Assembly: GCA_024867545.1 (NCBI GenBank)
Contig: JANFNE010000001.1
Location: forward strand, 806,001 to 870,000
Reading direction: 5' to 3'
Origin: Phytopythium helicoides
Taxonomy: Eukaryota > Oomycota > Peronosporomycetes > Pythiales > Pythiaceae
DNA: 64,000 nucleotides
The notes beneath the pieces were generated by a model. That model worked only from the letters and a program-made list of their open reading frames with translations, made no database searches and had not been told where the DNA came from. The translations under genes were made by a program, and so were the position numbers. Positions 12,047-21,881 of the stretch are shown piece by piece. Each line of letters begins with the position of its first letter. Positions within the stretch are counted from its first letter, which is position 1.

Positions 12047-12400
12047 TTGGTCATAATTTCTTTGAAATGCAATCGGAAGAGTGTGCTTGACAAGTGTCTA
12101 CTTGACCTGTTCTTGTCACGTGATTTAATACCGGACGTACCAAACGCATACAGATTCCTAATCATGATTTTGCAAATACTGTTTATAGAGGTAGTTTACG
12201 CAGAGATGCTCGCCTTGGTTATATTCCTCTCTCTTCGTCCCACTTTGTTGCTGACAAAGCCGATACAGCTTTGAATTTCACCGTGAATTTCTGAATTGTG
12301 CGCTTTAAATTGTCCGGTATCAGTAACACCAGCCAATTTTGAATGGCCGGGGAACCCGGCATTGGCGCGGTAGATGGCCACAAAAACCTCCATTTCTACA

Positions 12401-13092
12401 CTAATGCCGTGCGTTGCGCGGGGAAGCTCTGAATATTTACAGCAGTAGATCAAAGACACTCAATGCTGGACACCAATTCTGCTAGTAAAGCTGCTGGTCG
12501 CGGACACACTCAACAATGCGTCTAAGCTCGTGCCAATCGAGCACGATACGAACACACTGCCACTAGTCGTCGAGATCGCGCCACTCGACAGACACACCAA
12601 AGAGATGAGCGCTGAATAGCCTGCGCCACCTGACACACTCACGCCGCCGTCGATCGATCAATCCAGCACCACAAAACACCGATGTCGACCCCCGGTTGCC
12701 AACAGATGCAGAGCTTGCGCCGCGAGGAAAGTCAAATTTCTACGGACAGGCCGCCATAGCTCCCATATACGTTCACCATACCGCCTGAAGCAGTCGTGGG
12801 CGACCTGACCTGACCGCCAAATACAGAGCAATTCCCCGTCCCAGTTGAAGCGCACTGAAATGTCATCCGAAGGTTTCGCGAATGTCGTTCTTCACCGCCT
12901 GGAGCAACATCACACCAATAGTATGCATTGTCAGAGGCTATGTGATATCTCGTCTAATTGGTATACAAGCTCCAGTCAGTAAAGCAATCTCAGTAATTAC
13001 AGCATTGGCATTGCCAAGCTAGTATACGTTTTAGTAGGTAATAGGACCCAATCAGATCCCCACGTAAACTCTGAATATAAATATTCAGAGAA
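12401..13092 (+). other. Segment present only in Fanzor copy A
   Basis: In copy B the sequence passes directly from CCATTTCTACA to TTCACCCTTCTC. In copy A about 690 bp lie between the same two points. I see no convincing reading frame in it. It ends in the 22-bp palindrome at 13069-13090, and half of that palindrome recurs near 12427. It could be an insertion in A or a deletion in B. Confidence 0.6.
13069..13090. repeat. 22-bp perfect palindrome
   Basis: CTCTGAATAT-AA-ATATTCAGAG: two 10-bp arms around an AA centre, at the right junction of the segment found only in copy A. It would form a hairpin in single-stranded DNA or RNA and may mark the edge of an inserted or deleted piece. Confidence 0.9.
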
Positions 13093-13239
13093 TTCACCCT
13101 TCTCATCCCAACGATCGCATAAACTCACTCAACCGGAAAACGTGGAAAAGATGACGTGAAACTAAATAAACCTGTAGTTACGGTACTGCCCAATTGACAA
13201 GCTGGCAGCGCAGTTCATCAGCTTCAAGCGGGTTGCGCG

Positions 13240-14563
13240 ATGCCCTCCCCCAGCGATGACAACAGCACTGCATTGACACTTCGTATTGCTTGTTGGAGAT
13301 GCCATAGGAAGGATCTCCAGAGCTCCATCATGAGCCACGGCAAGCTAGTAAAGCGGCCTTTGCAGCTCTGCCTGCATACACGTAAACGAGGGCTACGCAG
13401 ATCCACAACGAGTGGAGCTGCTTCCGCAACTCATCGAGGTCGGTCCAAGACAACACGTGCAGCTGGTCCAACATCAGGCGATGCTAGGTCTAAAAGGAAG
13501 AAGCGCAGTGCAGAACCACGCAAGAGTCAGTCAAAGAGGCGACGAGCAGAAGTCGAAGCTCGTGACGCAGCTAACGCCAAATCCTCGCTTGTGTGCGTCA
13601 AGACGTCGCTCAAGACGTTTTGCAAGAGCGATGAGGCCATGACTTTGCCGTGGGAGTCCGTGCTGGCGGATATGGACCAGGCCGTGCTGGAGGCTTACGT
13701 CCTCGCCAACATCCACGCCGTGCGGATGTGTCAGCTGGGCGATGCAGTGGCGCCACTCAATCAGGTCTTCTTCTACAGATGCCTATCGTGTGTTTGCAAC
13801 GCCAACTCCACACTCGGGTCTCTTGCATTCCAGCAATCAGTCACGCTGTACAACACTTGGCGAGGTGAAGACGCTCAACGTGCAAGCAACCGGCAGATTA
13901 CCGCTGGGTGGCAGCAGAACGCAGCCCAAATGATGGCCACTAACACCAAGAACGCGATCGAACGCGACTTCTACCGTCGCTTTCACCGTCACATCAAGCG
14001 GGTCTATGACTTAATGGTGCTGAGGCCTACGTCATGATCAAGAGCATCCTGGACCCTGTCTACAACGGCAACGATACCGAGGTGCAGGCTATACCGATCA
14101 CTCTGAACTCATCAAGAAGTGCCCCGCGGGGCCGGTCAAGAGACTCGAGCACACATTGAGAAACTACTGTCGTGTACAGCCAATTGATGAGTTTCGCACC
14201 AGCAAGCTTCACTCACGTTGCCACCGGCAGCTAGAATACCAGTACAGTCTCCGACTCTGCAAGGTCAAGAACAGCACGGACAAGGAATGGCGGACGTGCA
14301 AGGTTTATAGTGTGCTCCATTGTCGATCCAATGGGTGTTTTGGTACTACTGTGAACCGCGACGTCAACGCCTCGAAGAACATGCTGATGCTTCTCTTCTA
14401 CATGCTCCGTGGTCAACCAAGACCTAACGTTTTTTTTTTGCCGAGCGCCAACCTAACACATCAGGGGCAGGTGCGCTCAGCGTTGCCCGCAGATAGCACT
14501 GTATACTCAGGTATTGTTGCATTTTCACTGGGTTCCATTCCCAGTCATCGTCTTTTATCGTAG
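13240..14563 (+). pseudogene. Fanzor-like (TnpB/OrfB family) gene, frameshifted and internally deleted
   Basis: Two conserved-looking pieces in different frames. The first (13240 to about 14025) has a basic linker (RSKRKKRSAEPRKSQSKRRR), then VCVKTSLKTF, a DQAVLEAYVLANIH block, QVFFYRCLSCV, and RHIKRVYDL. One missing base near 14015 puts the continuation AEAYVMIKSILDPVYNGND into another frame. The second piece (about 14118-14563) reads PVKRLEHTLRNY, DEFRTSKLHSRCHRQL, HCRSNGCFGTTVNRDVNASKN: the zinc-finger cysteines and the C-terminal RuvC motif (RDxNASKN) of the TnpB/Fanzor family. The central part that should carry the first two RuvC acidic residues is missing between about 14095 and 14115. 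The gene therefore cannot encode an active nuclease. Copy B has the same lesions. Confidence 0.75.
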
Positions 14564-14591
14564 GATGCCGGGTTTACCACGGCCATACCCG
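14527..14591 (+). other. Conserved hairpins at the 3' end of Fanzor copy A
   Basis: Two inverted repeats lie in the last 90 bp of the element: ACTGGG/CCCAGT with a 7-nt loop (14527-14545) and CGGGT/ACCCG (14569-14591). In copy B the first hairpin keeps its stem with a changed loop (40636-40654) and the second keeps four of five pairs. In active TnpB and Fanzor elements the guide (omega) RNA derives from this 3' end; whether this one is transcribed is unknown. Confidence 0.5.
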
Positions 14592-14671
14592 CGAGCCGAA
14601 GGCGAGTGCTAACAATGGCGAATACAATGTATTTCACCACGATACTGTTTATCCATGTGTATCCTCCTCCA

Positions 14672-16900
14672 TCAAAAAGACCGACTGTACTTCTTGATCT
14701 CGTACAGGATTTCTTGCGTGGTGACAATGTCGTTTTGAAATCCTGGAGGTGTACGGTCGAAGCTACGCTTCACTACCTCCACAAATCGCGTATAGTAGAG
14801 AAGCAGTTGCGTGAGCACAAGCTTCAGAATCTCCATACCGTTACGGAAGTTTGCGAAAAAGCGCAGAACGTCTCCATTCATTCGCTCAATTCCCGTCTTC
14901 CAGGTTGCAGCGAAGTCGCGAACAATCTTCTCTACTTGCGCAGCATCCACTGGCTTTGGACCAGTCGCAGCTGAGCCGCTTGACCCGCTATTACTCACAT
15001 TGCTTGCATTCAAAATGGCGCTTTCGTGTTGCCGGACAAAGCGGATGAGTGGGGCGTAAAAAGACAGCAGCTCCTCTTCGACAAACTTTTCGCGCTGTTC
15101 GGACAGCAAGGTTTCAAAAGGCGTTACTTCAGCCGCTACGACGCGGCGGTCCTGCAGCATGGTAACGACGAGATCCAGGTTATTGACAAGGAAGACGCAT
15201 TTGTCCCTAGCGACTTTGTGCTGGTCAGCCAGACGTGCTAACAGAGCAAGCATTTCGTCCCGCATTGTCGCAAGATTAGCAAGCACCATGTCGCCTGCCC
15301 CGCGCTCATGCATTGCCGCACTTGACACCGTCGCAGACATGTCATCGTCGGCTCCGTAGCGAGTGTCACCAGCAGCAGCACCTGTTCCACCCTGTTGAGT
15401 GTAGAGCATGAGGCTAAGAACAGAAGATGTGAACTCTGCGTAGCGACGCATCACATAGTGCGGATGCAGGTCAATCGCGCCGAGCTTCTTGACCTTTGCA
15501 GTGCGCACACTCACAAGGTGGAGATCGAAAACGGCACGGAAGCGCGGCCACAACAGAAGCAGAACTCGATCAAAGTACGCATCAAGTACTGGGATTCGTC
15601 TGCGAGCCATGACATCTCGCTGTGCGTGGGTAATGCGAATCATCAAAAGGAGTCCGAGAGCGTCGTAGCAAGTGAACAAATAGTTCTCGAGATTTTCGAG
15701 GCATAGTGAAAGCGTCTTTGCGAAAACGCGCAGGAACAGGTCTCGCGTATCTGCTGTCTTGAAGAACTCCAGCAGAAAGAGATACTCGGAAGTGGCCGAA
15801 TCCATGAGGTGTTGCTGCACACTGCGGAAGATTGCTTCGTACGGCAGCTTCTGATTTTCTTGCTGGGCAACATGGAGCAGAATCGGCGGAGCTGCAGCTG
15901 TGCGCAAAATCTGCTCGCGTTCGGCGACTGCAAAAGTATCATTTCGTTTGCTGAGGTTAACGCGCGACGTAAACATGCCCTTTAGTGACTGCTCTTCCAC
16001 AGCAAGGAGGTCGGTGCGCGACGCCATCTCCTCGTGCAGTTTTAGTAGCCCAATGTGGTAGGCTCGGAAGACGTTGACCAGCGTTTTGCTCATGGCCTCT
16101 GCATAAACTTCGCGGTACTCAACCTCGACCTGTGGTGCATGCGTAGCAAGGAAGGTCACGAGGTACTTCATCGGTAGCAGCGTGTTCTGCTGCACCATCT
16201 GAACGTTTGTCTTGGGCTTCTTCATGTCATTCACTCGAGCAATTAAGAACTCTCGCACTCGGGTCACCGCACGTGCTCGCAGCTTCTCAAGCGGCGCCGC
16301 AACGTCCTTGCACGCAGCAATATTAGACGGCGACACCGCAACTGCATCTTGATTCTGTTCTTCCTGCTGGTCATTCGCTCCCGGGAGCTGCGCACGAGCA
16401 GCGTAGTCGAGCTTGCCGCTGAGAGAGACGAGCGCGTGCAGGTAGGCCTCATTGACCTCCGCCTCGTCAATGGTGCGGATGAGTGAGGGGGAGAGCGCGA
16501 CCTGGTCGAGAAAGACCTGCAGCTGCTGTTCGGTCGCGCGACGGTTCTTGAGGCGCACGTTCATGCCGATGGACTCGTCCTGCAGGTGGCGGATTTCGTC
16601 GCTGATGCCGCCGAGATCGGCCTGGAATCCCAGCAGCATCTCCTGCATGCGCGCCAGCAGGTTGTCGCAGGCCTGGACCTGGTCGTGCAGCTCCACGATG
16701 TCCTCGGCCTTGGCCACATACTGCGCGACCGACGCCGCCTCGGCCGCGCGCAGCTCCTGGTCGATCTGCTGCGCGTACTGGCGCAGGTCCACGCCCTTGG
16801 ACAGCGCCTCCTTGATGACTCCGTCCTGCTGGAAGAGCTCCAGGTAGTCGTCCAGCTCGTCGAAGTCGATCTCCTCCAGGTCGACGGCCGCCGCCGCCAT
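14672..16900 (-). CDS. VPS52: VPS52, GARP/EARP tethering complex subunit
   Basis: Single-exon gene of 742 residues. VPS52 is a coiled-coil subunit of the GARP complex, which tethers endosome-derived vesicles to the trans-Golgi network, and of EARP on recycling endosomes. Recognisable family sequence: the acidic N-terminus DLEEIDFDELDDYLELF, the coiled coil with DIVELHDQVQACDNLL and the conserved RNRRATEQQL-type turn (here LKNRRATEQQLQVFL), then a long helical body with LPMKYLVTFL, EVYAEAMSKTLVNVFRAYH and the C-terminal DSATSEYLFLLEFF block. The frame is open further upstream to about 17500, but that extension only mirrors the opposite-strand gene. The chosen ATG precedes the family's usual N-terminus. 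It is divergent from INTS3 and convergent with the mobile block. Confidence 0.93.
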   Translation of the reverse strand: MAAAAVDLEEIDFDELDDYLELFQQDGVIKEALSKGVDLRQYAQQIDQELRAAEAASVAQYVAKAEDIVELHDQVQACDNLLARMQEMLLGFQADLGGISDEIRHLQDESIGMNVRLKNRRATEQQLQVFLDQVALSPSLIRTIDEAEVNEAYLHALVSLSGKLDYAARAQLPGANDQQEEQNQDAVAVSPSNIAACKDVAAPLEKLRARAVTRVREFLIARVNDMKKPKTNVQMVQQNTLLPMKYLVTFLATHAPQVEVEYREVYAEAMSKTLVNVFRAYHIGLLKLHEEMASRTDLLAVEEQSLKGMFTSRVNLSKRNDTFAVAEREQILRTAAAPPILLHVAQQENQKLPYEAIFRSVQQHLMDSATSEYLFLLEFFKTADTRDLFLRVFAKTLSLCLENLENYLFTCYDALGLLLMIRITHAQRDVMARRRIPVLDAYFDRVLLLLWPRFRAVFDLHLVSVRTAKVKKLGAIDLHPHYVMRRYAEFTSSVLSLMLYTQQGGTGAAAGDTRYGADDDMSATVSSAAMHERGAGDMVLANLATMRDEMLALLARLADQHKVARDKCVFLVNNLDLVVTMLQDRRVVAAEVTPFETLLSEQREKFVEEELLSFYAPLIRFVRQHESAILNASNVSNSGSSGSAATGPKPVDAAQVEKIVRDFAATWKTGIERMNGDVLRFFANFRNGMEILKLVLTQLLLYYTRFVEVVKRSFDRTPPGFQNDIVTTQEILYEIKKYSRSF

Positions 16901-17070
16901 GTTGCCCCCCTGCGCCTTCCTTCTCGCTAGTGAACCCAAGTCGATCTTGCTTCCCCTCCGCGCGTTTCCTGTCCTTGAATCGAGAGAGTGACGCCCGCCG
17001 CTCGCTGGCTTTTCCCCAACACGCACGTGACCGCATAGAGAAACCAACTCGCGAGGTGAGAGGGCGAGCG
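16901..17070. promoter_or_regulatory. Shared divergent promoter region VPS52/INTS3
   Basis: Only 170 bp separate the two start codons, so both promoters and 5' untranslated regions must lie here or overlap the genes. No specific binding site was identified. Confidence 0.55.
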
Positions 17071-20000
17071 ATGGATCGCGCGCCGCCTCCGCCGCGCGCC
17101 GGCAGCCCGGGGAAGCCCCGCGACGCGTCCCCGAGCCCCGCGCGCGCTCCTCCTCCGCCTCCTCCGCCCGCGTCTGGTGACGCCGGTGCCAATGCGTCGC
17201 CGCCTTCTGGCGCTCCGCCACCACCGCCTCCAGGGCCTCCGCCGCCGCCTGCGAGCCAGAACAAGGCGCCCAGCCGCGTGAACGTCCCGCAGGCAGCGGC
17301 ACCGCCCATCTCGGCGCCTTCGCCTGTTTCCCCTGGCGCAGGAGCACCCGCGACCGGAGGGAGCCCCGGCACGAGCCACATGACGCCGCACTCGAAGCTG
17401 CTGAACCACCTGCCGCTCGACTGCCCCGACGAGATGGACCGCAAGTGGTACGCGCACTTCTACCACATGCAGAAGGCGATTCAGGGCAAGGACGAGACGG
17501 CAGCACTCGCGATTCTCAAGCAGGCGCCGAGCGACACAGCGACGCCGCCGCTGCAGTTCCAGCCCGATGTCGCGCTGCTCTACGCTATCATCACTGAACC
17601 CCCGCTCTCGAAGCTGTACCTGCGCTACCTCACGGCCATTGCTGCGGGTGATAACTACAAGAACGTCGTGGGCTGGCTCCAGCGTCTGATAGAGCTCAAG
17701 TTTGTCAAGCTGCTGGTGTCGTGCCGCAGCCAGTTGCTCTGGCTTGTGCGCGAACTCGTCCACCTCAACGTCCCTGGTGTTGAGAAGGTCATTATGAGCT
17801 TAATGCGGTACCTTACGGGCGGTGACCCAAGTCGTACGACGGTGTGGCTAGCGTCCTCGATCATTCGCATTCTCATCGAGCACGAGGCGTGGCTGCTTTC
17901 AAGCGCGAGCTTGATTCCATTCGTCTTTCACACGTTTGTGCGCATTTCGCTCGATCACACGGCGCCTCAGCACGCGAGTTTGCTCAAGCAGGAAGTTGAG
18001 CTGTGTACACTTCTTTGGAATCGTCGGCAGAGCGATGTTGCGCAGCTCGGACGGGAAGTTGTGCGGATCCTGAATGATGCAAAAGATGTGAGCAGTGATG
18101 CAGCTTGCATGCCAAGTTGAGCATTTTGCTAAACTAACATGCTTTTTGCCGTAACAGGTCCCCGGCATGAACCTGCTGTGGAAGCAACTCCGCAATGTGC
18201 GCGACACTGACCCGGAAAGCGACAAGGACCCTGGAATTTTCTCTGTTGCTCAACTCATGGCCACAACGACGCCACCAAAGTATTTGGCGTACCGCCTGAG
18301 TCCCAATATGGAGGAAGAGCTGATCTTTATGATGGAGCGCGTCCAAGTTGGGGCCGTCACTCGCTATCAAAAGTGGTTTTCGTCGCAGTTCCTCAGTGCA
18401 CCTGGCTCGGACTCTCTCGTTCCGGATTTGGTACGGTATATCTGCGCAGTGTATCACCCATCCAACCAGATTCTGGGGTCCAAGGTGACACCACGTTATC
18501 ATTTATTGGGATGGCTCTACCTACTATGGTGCGCTCACCTTTTTCTTTTCATGCATTTTGCGCTGCTTATTAACGGTTTTGGTCTCGATGCAGCCATGGC
18601 AGCAAGACTCCAAGTGTTCTGGCACGAGTTCAGCTTGCCATGTTCTTTGACTTTTTGTATTTCAAGCCTACGGACAACATCATGAGTGTGGAGCCACCAA
18701 TTTTGCTCATGGTGCGTCACTGATTGATTCCTATAAGCTGGAACGACACCATAACTAATTAGTTGCTTCGATTGTTGGTACAGGTCAAGTCTCTCAAGAG
18801 TCATCCCATGGTTACGCTCGCAATGATTCAATTCCTGGTTTTTGCAGTTGAGAAATTTGCTGCCTCGCCTGTGAACAACCAGCTCAAGCAGAAAGGTGTT
18901 TCGACGGCCTTCGCCATGACCCTGAAGGTTGGCGTCGTATCGTCGATTGCCCCGTTGCAGTCGTTCCCGCTGCTGCAATCCAGTGCACCGGAACTGACGT
19001 CAGAGCTGCATCGCATCTTCCCGGAGCATTTTCCAACAGCAGATGGCTCGCAACCTCATCCCCAACCTACCGGTCACGTAAGCCCCGGAGTTGGGGCGAC
19101 AAGCCCGAGTAGATCTCCAGGATTGACTTCGCCCGTTCATCCGTCTGCAGGCGAAAGCCCCGTTCGCGGAAGTCCTGTGCGAGAAAGCCCCGTTCGGGGA
19201 AGTCCTGCTCGTGGTAGCCCGGCCCGTGGAAGTCCAGCTCGTGGAAGCCCAGTCGGTGCTGGGAGTCCACTGACGTCGCCTCTGCGGAGTCCGACGCACT
19301 CAGATGCAAGTACAGCTTCGGGAGCTACTTCGACGGACTCGCTTGGTGCTCTATCGTTCCTCCCCGGCAATCAGCAAGCAGCTGAGCCCACGGAAGCGGC
19401 AGTCGCAGACTCAAGCGATGTGGTTGCCGGACCTGCTATCACTGCAAAACACCCGATTGACCCTCCTGCCTTGGTTCTGGAACTCGGTGAAGATGACATC
19501 AAGCAATTCCAGGAGATGATGCCTGAACCATGTTCTCGTCCTACCGAAGGGTTCCTCGAGTGCCTGAATGACATTTTAATCTCGTGGATCCGCCACGACA
19601 AGGCTGTTGAGATCGCGGCTCCATTGGGAGAGTTCGTCCACTCGTCGCTGGACCGCATCATTCTGTCGTCAAGAATCAGTGTAACGGACTCGCCCAAGGT
19701 AACGTGTGGTGGGATCTTTGATTCGATTCTTGATCAAGTAATCAGCGAACCAAAAGAGCTGTTCGTCCCGTTCCTGAAAGCCATGATGGAGCGTGACGTC
19801 ACCATTAGTTTTCGCCTGCTGACGTTCTGCTGCTCAAGAAGCATCGAGAAAACTCCGGACACTGCGCTTGCACCGTACGCCGCGTTTGTGGAAGGTCTGG
19901 GTAACAATGTCACCCAAAGCATTATGAAGGACTTGGCATTAGCCCAGCAGGTAGACGATGCTCGAGCGCATGCTTGTGCTGCGCTTGAGAAGACCATGCC

Positions 20001-20853
20001 CTCGAACAGGCCAAGTGATGAAATGGACGCAGTGAGTGCGGTGGTACTTGTTGTGGCACCGTACCTCTTTGCGCATATGGATCATGCCCAGCTCTCCAAA
20101 CTCGCAGGTCGCAGTGAGTCACTCGTGCAGCTTGTGCTGGGTCTGTCAACTCCGTTCACGCTGAATGAGCTGTGCACTCGCGTCACTCTCGGCGACTTTG
20201 TTATTTTCCGAGACCGGTTAGCGAACACGCTGCTTTCGTCTTTGCAGTGGAGCTCATGGGAGCAGTACGCCCTATGGGACCTCGTTGTTGCTGAGGTGCA
20301 GTCGAGCTACCGGTCATCATCAGCGAGTGAGGCGCAGTTTATGACGGCGGCTCGGAAGGTGCTCGCGTGCGTGAACCCGAAGGAGAACACAGAGACGATG
20401 CTGGGTCTGCTCAAGTGCCTGCCTTTGTTTCACCCGGAATCAAGTATCCTCCAGAGCGTGTGGAAACTTTCGGACGCATATGGAGACTTTCCGCTCGCGA
20501 CCCTCGCGTGCTGGATCGAGCGATTCCCCGAAACTGTTGCGGGGGACGTGCGCAGTCGTCTCGGCAAGGCTGGTGATAGCGATCTGAACGACCCGGTGGC
20601 TGTCGCAATGCTAGGTAAGCTGGACCGCCTACAGGCTCGACGGCGTCTCCAGCGCACTGTTGGGAGCGCTACAAAATCGAGCGACTCGGACCTCGTCTTG
20701 CTGCAAAACGTGTCCGTGGCGGATGCCCTTCGCCGCGTTCTCGAACACGGCGACCGCGCGCGCGCCAAAAGCGAGTGGCCCTCTCTCGTGGCCGCTCTGC
20801 TGTCCGAAGACGAGCCACCTGCCAAGAAGCAGCGCATAGGGGACGACGCGTAG
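17071..20853 (+). CDS. INTS3: Integrator complex subunit 3 homologue
   Basis: Four exons (17071-18087, 18158-18528, 18594-18711, 18784-20853) join in frame to give about 1,190 residues. INTS3 is part of the Integrator complex (snRNA 3' processing, promoter-proximal attenuation) and in animals also of the SOSS single-strand-DNA-binding complex. Family landmarks: ELVHLNVPGVEKVIMSLMRYL with GGD, FVRISLDH, PKYLAYRLSPNMEEEL, RYQKWFSSQFLSAP, DLVRYICAVYHPSNQILGS, GWLYL, LAMFFDFLYFKPTDNIMSVEPPILLM. The N-terminal 100 residues are proline-rich (PPPPPP stretches). A central insertion at about residues 600-720 contains repeated SPVR/SPAR-G-SP motifs encoded by near-tandem 12-18-bp units, likely disordered and phosphorylatable. 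The C-terminus ends in a basic PPAKKQRIG tail resembling a nuclear localisation signal. Confidence 0.9.
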
Positions 20854-21028
20854 AGGAAAATGGGGAAAAAGTAAATGATTGTAGCCCTTGACCGCGTTGA
20901 AGTGACCTGGATTTTATGCACGTACACTGCCCGTATCTAGGCGAGCAGAGCGCTCTAATCGAGTCACTCCGTGTAGTGCCGCGGGGGAACAACACACAGT
21001 GTAGAAGAAGACGGAGGAAGAGAAGAGC

Positions 21029-21703
21029 ATGGGCATCGCCATCTCCAAGGTGTTCGCGGCGCTGTTCGGCAGCAAGGAGGTGCGCATCCTCATCCTGGGG
21101 CTGGACAACGCGGGCAAGACGACGATTCTGTGTACGTAGCGGCCTCTGTGTGGATGTGGGGGACGCGAGGCACTGACGGAGGTGGCGCGACAGACCGGCT
21201 GCAGGCCGACGAGATCGAGCAGACCGTGCCCACCATCGGCTTCAACATGGAGACGCTGCAGTACAAGAACATAAAGTTCCAGGTGTGGGACCTGGGCGGA
21301 CAGACCAGCATCCGGCCCTACTGGCGGTGCTACTACCCCAACACGGACGCCATCATCTACGTGGTCGACTCGGCCGACGTCGACCGGCTCAATATCGCCA
21401 AGCAGGAGCTGCACGCCATGCTCGAGGAGGAGGAGCTCAAGGACTCCATCCTGCTCGTCTTCGCCAACAAGCAGGACCAGCGCGGCGCGCTCAACGCCGC
21501 GCAGATCTCGGAGGCCATGGGCCTCTCCGACATCCGCAACCGCCAGTGGTCCATCAAGGAGACCACCGCCACGCAGGGCGCCGGCCTCTTCGAGGGCTTC
21601 GACTGGTGCGAGTTTGCTGTGAGATTTATCAAGGTGCCAAAATGTTCTGACAGTTTTCGTGTTATTGTGTTGCAGGATTGTGACCTGCATCAAGGGGGAG
21701 TGA
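21029..21703 (+). CDS. ARL1: ARL1, ADP-ribosylation factor-like GTPase
   Basis: Three exons (21029-21131, 21194-21605, 21676-21703) encode 180 residues. N-terminal MG supplies the myristoylation site. Motifs in order: GLDNAGKTT (P-loop), PTIGFN (switch 1), [17 protein letters not shown] (G3), NKQDQRGA (G4). The [15 protein letters not shown] sequence distinguishes ARL1 from ARF1 (LGGQDKIRPLWRHY). Known role: recruits GRIP-domain golgins and other tethers to the trans-Golgi network, in the same pathway as the GARP complex whose VPS52 subunit is encoded 4 kb away. The last exon is only 28 nt and supplies IVTCIKGE; the chosen splice restores the tryptophan codon of FDW. Confidence 0.94.
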
Positions 21704-21881
21704 GGATGTCGGCAATGCGAGTGAGTTGGTAGCTGATAGACAAGGGCGGGCGGAGCGCGGTTTCAAAAGCAAGGCGCTCACATTCGAGTGGAGCTAAATA
21801 AATGGAGGTGAGGGTTGTGCAGCGGGTTGTGCAAATTGGCTTCGCCGTGATTTTCGTGCCCCAACATCTTCAAGTCGCTCT

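Larger units (their letters stand above)
7229..12321. promoter_or_regulatory. Dispersed GATACCGGA sites within the Mutator-like element
   Basis: Fifteen occurrences of a 9-bp core, RATACCGGA or its CCCGGA variant, were found by eye. On +: 7229, 8013, 8034, 8199, 8220, 9184, 9205, 10665, 10686, 11402, 11422, 12127. On -: 7260-7268, 10101-10109, 12313-12321. The favoured extended form is TGATACCGGAYG. Ten sites form five direct pairs with start-to-start spacing of 21, 21, 21, 21 and 20 bp. Sites lie in exons (where they encode IPD or LIPD), in introns and in the flanks, so protein coding does not explain them. The terminal pair is inverted and 13 bp from each end. Binding by the element's own transposase is the natural inference. 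Confidence 0.75.
7216..12334 (+). mobile_element. Mutator-like (MULE) DNA transposon, apparently complete
   Basis: A 5,119-bp element bounded by the AATTTTGAA duplication. The termini have little similarity in the outer 13 bp. From position 14 inward both ends carry GATACCGGA followed by YAA (7229-7237 on +, 12313-12321 on -), so the symmetry of the ends is exact even though classical long inverted repeats are absent. The element encodes one spliced gene (about 1,400 residues) with a DDE transposase, SWIM zinc finger and Ulp1-like protease. The open frame, intact catalytic residues and identical target duplications suggest it may be autonomous or was so recently. It lies between the convergent TRAPPC8 and VPS52 genes. 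Confidence 0.88.
7207..12343. repeat. 9-bp target-site duplication AATTTTGAA flanking the Mutator-like element
   Basis: AATTTTGAA occurs at 7207-7215 and again at 12335-12343, directly abutting the element on each side. Nine base pairs is the classic duplication length for Mutator-like transposons. Identity of the two copies points to a fairly recent insertion. The right copy overlaps the first bases of the neighbouring Fanzor-type element, so the insertion happened at that element's edge. Confidence 0.85.
12341..14611 (+). mobile_element. Defective Fanzor (TnpB-like) element, copy A
   Basis: Bounds come from comparison with the inverted copy at 40570-42123. Similarity begins at GAATGGCCGGGG and ends at GGCGAGTGCTA. 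A subterminal inverted pair is visible: ATGGCCGGGGAACCCGGCAT at 12343-12362 and a 22-bp relative, inverted, at 14565-14586. No target duplication was recognised. The copy carries a broken Fanzor-like gene and a segment (about 12401-13092) absent from copy B. The element sits 61 bp from the VPS52 stop codon. Its left edge was hit by the Mutator-like element. Confidence 0.75.

Noticed and set aside
7207..14611. Considering the MULE and the Fanzor gene as one composite transposon
   Set aside because: Copy B of the Fanzor element stands alone with the same ends, and the MULE has its own target duplication, so they are separate, nested insertions.
14672..17506. 944-residue open frame on the minus strand extending VPS52 upstream
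   Set aside because: The extra 200 residues lie antisense to the INTS3 proline-rich exon and are compositionally its mirror; VPS52 homologues begin at the ATG at 16900.
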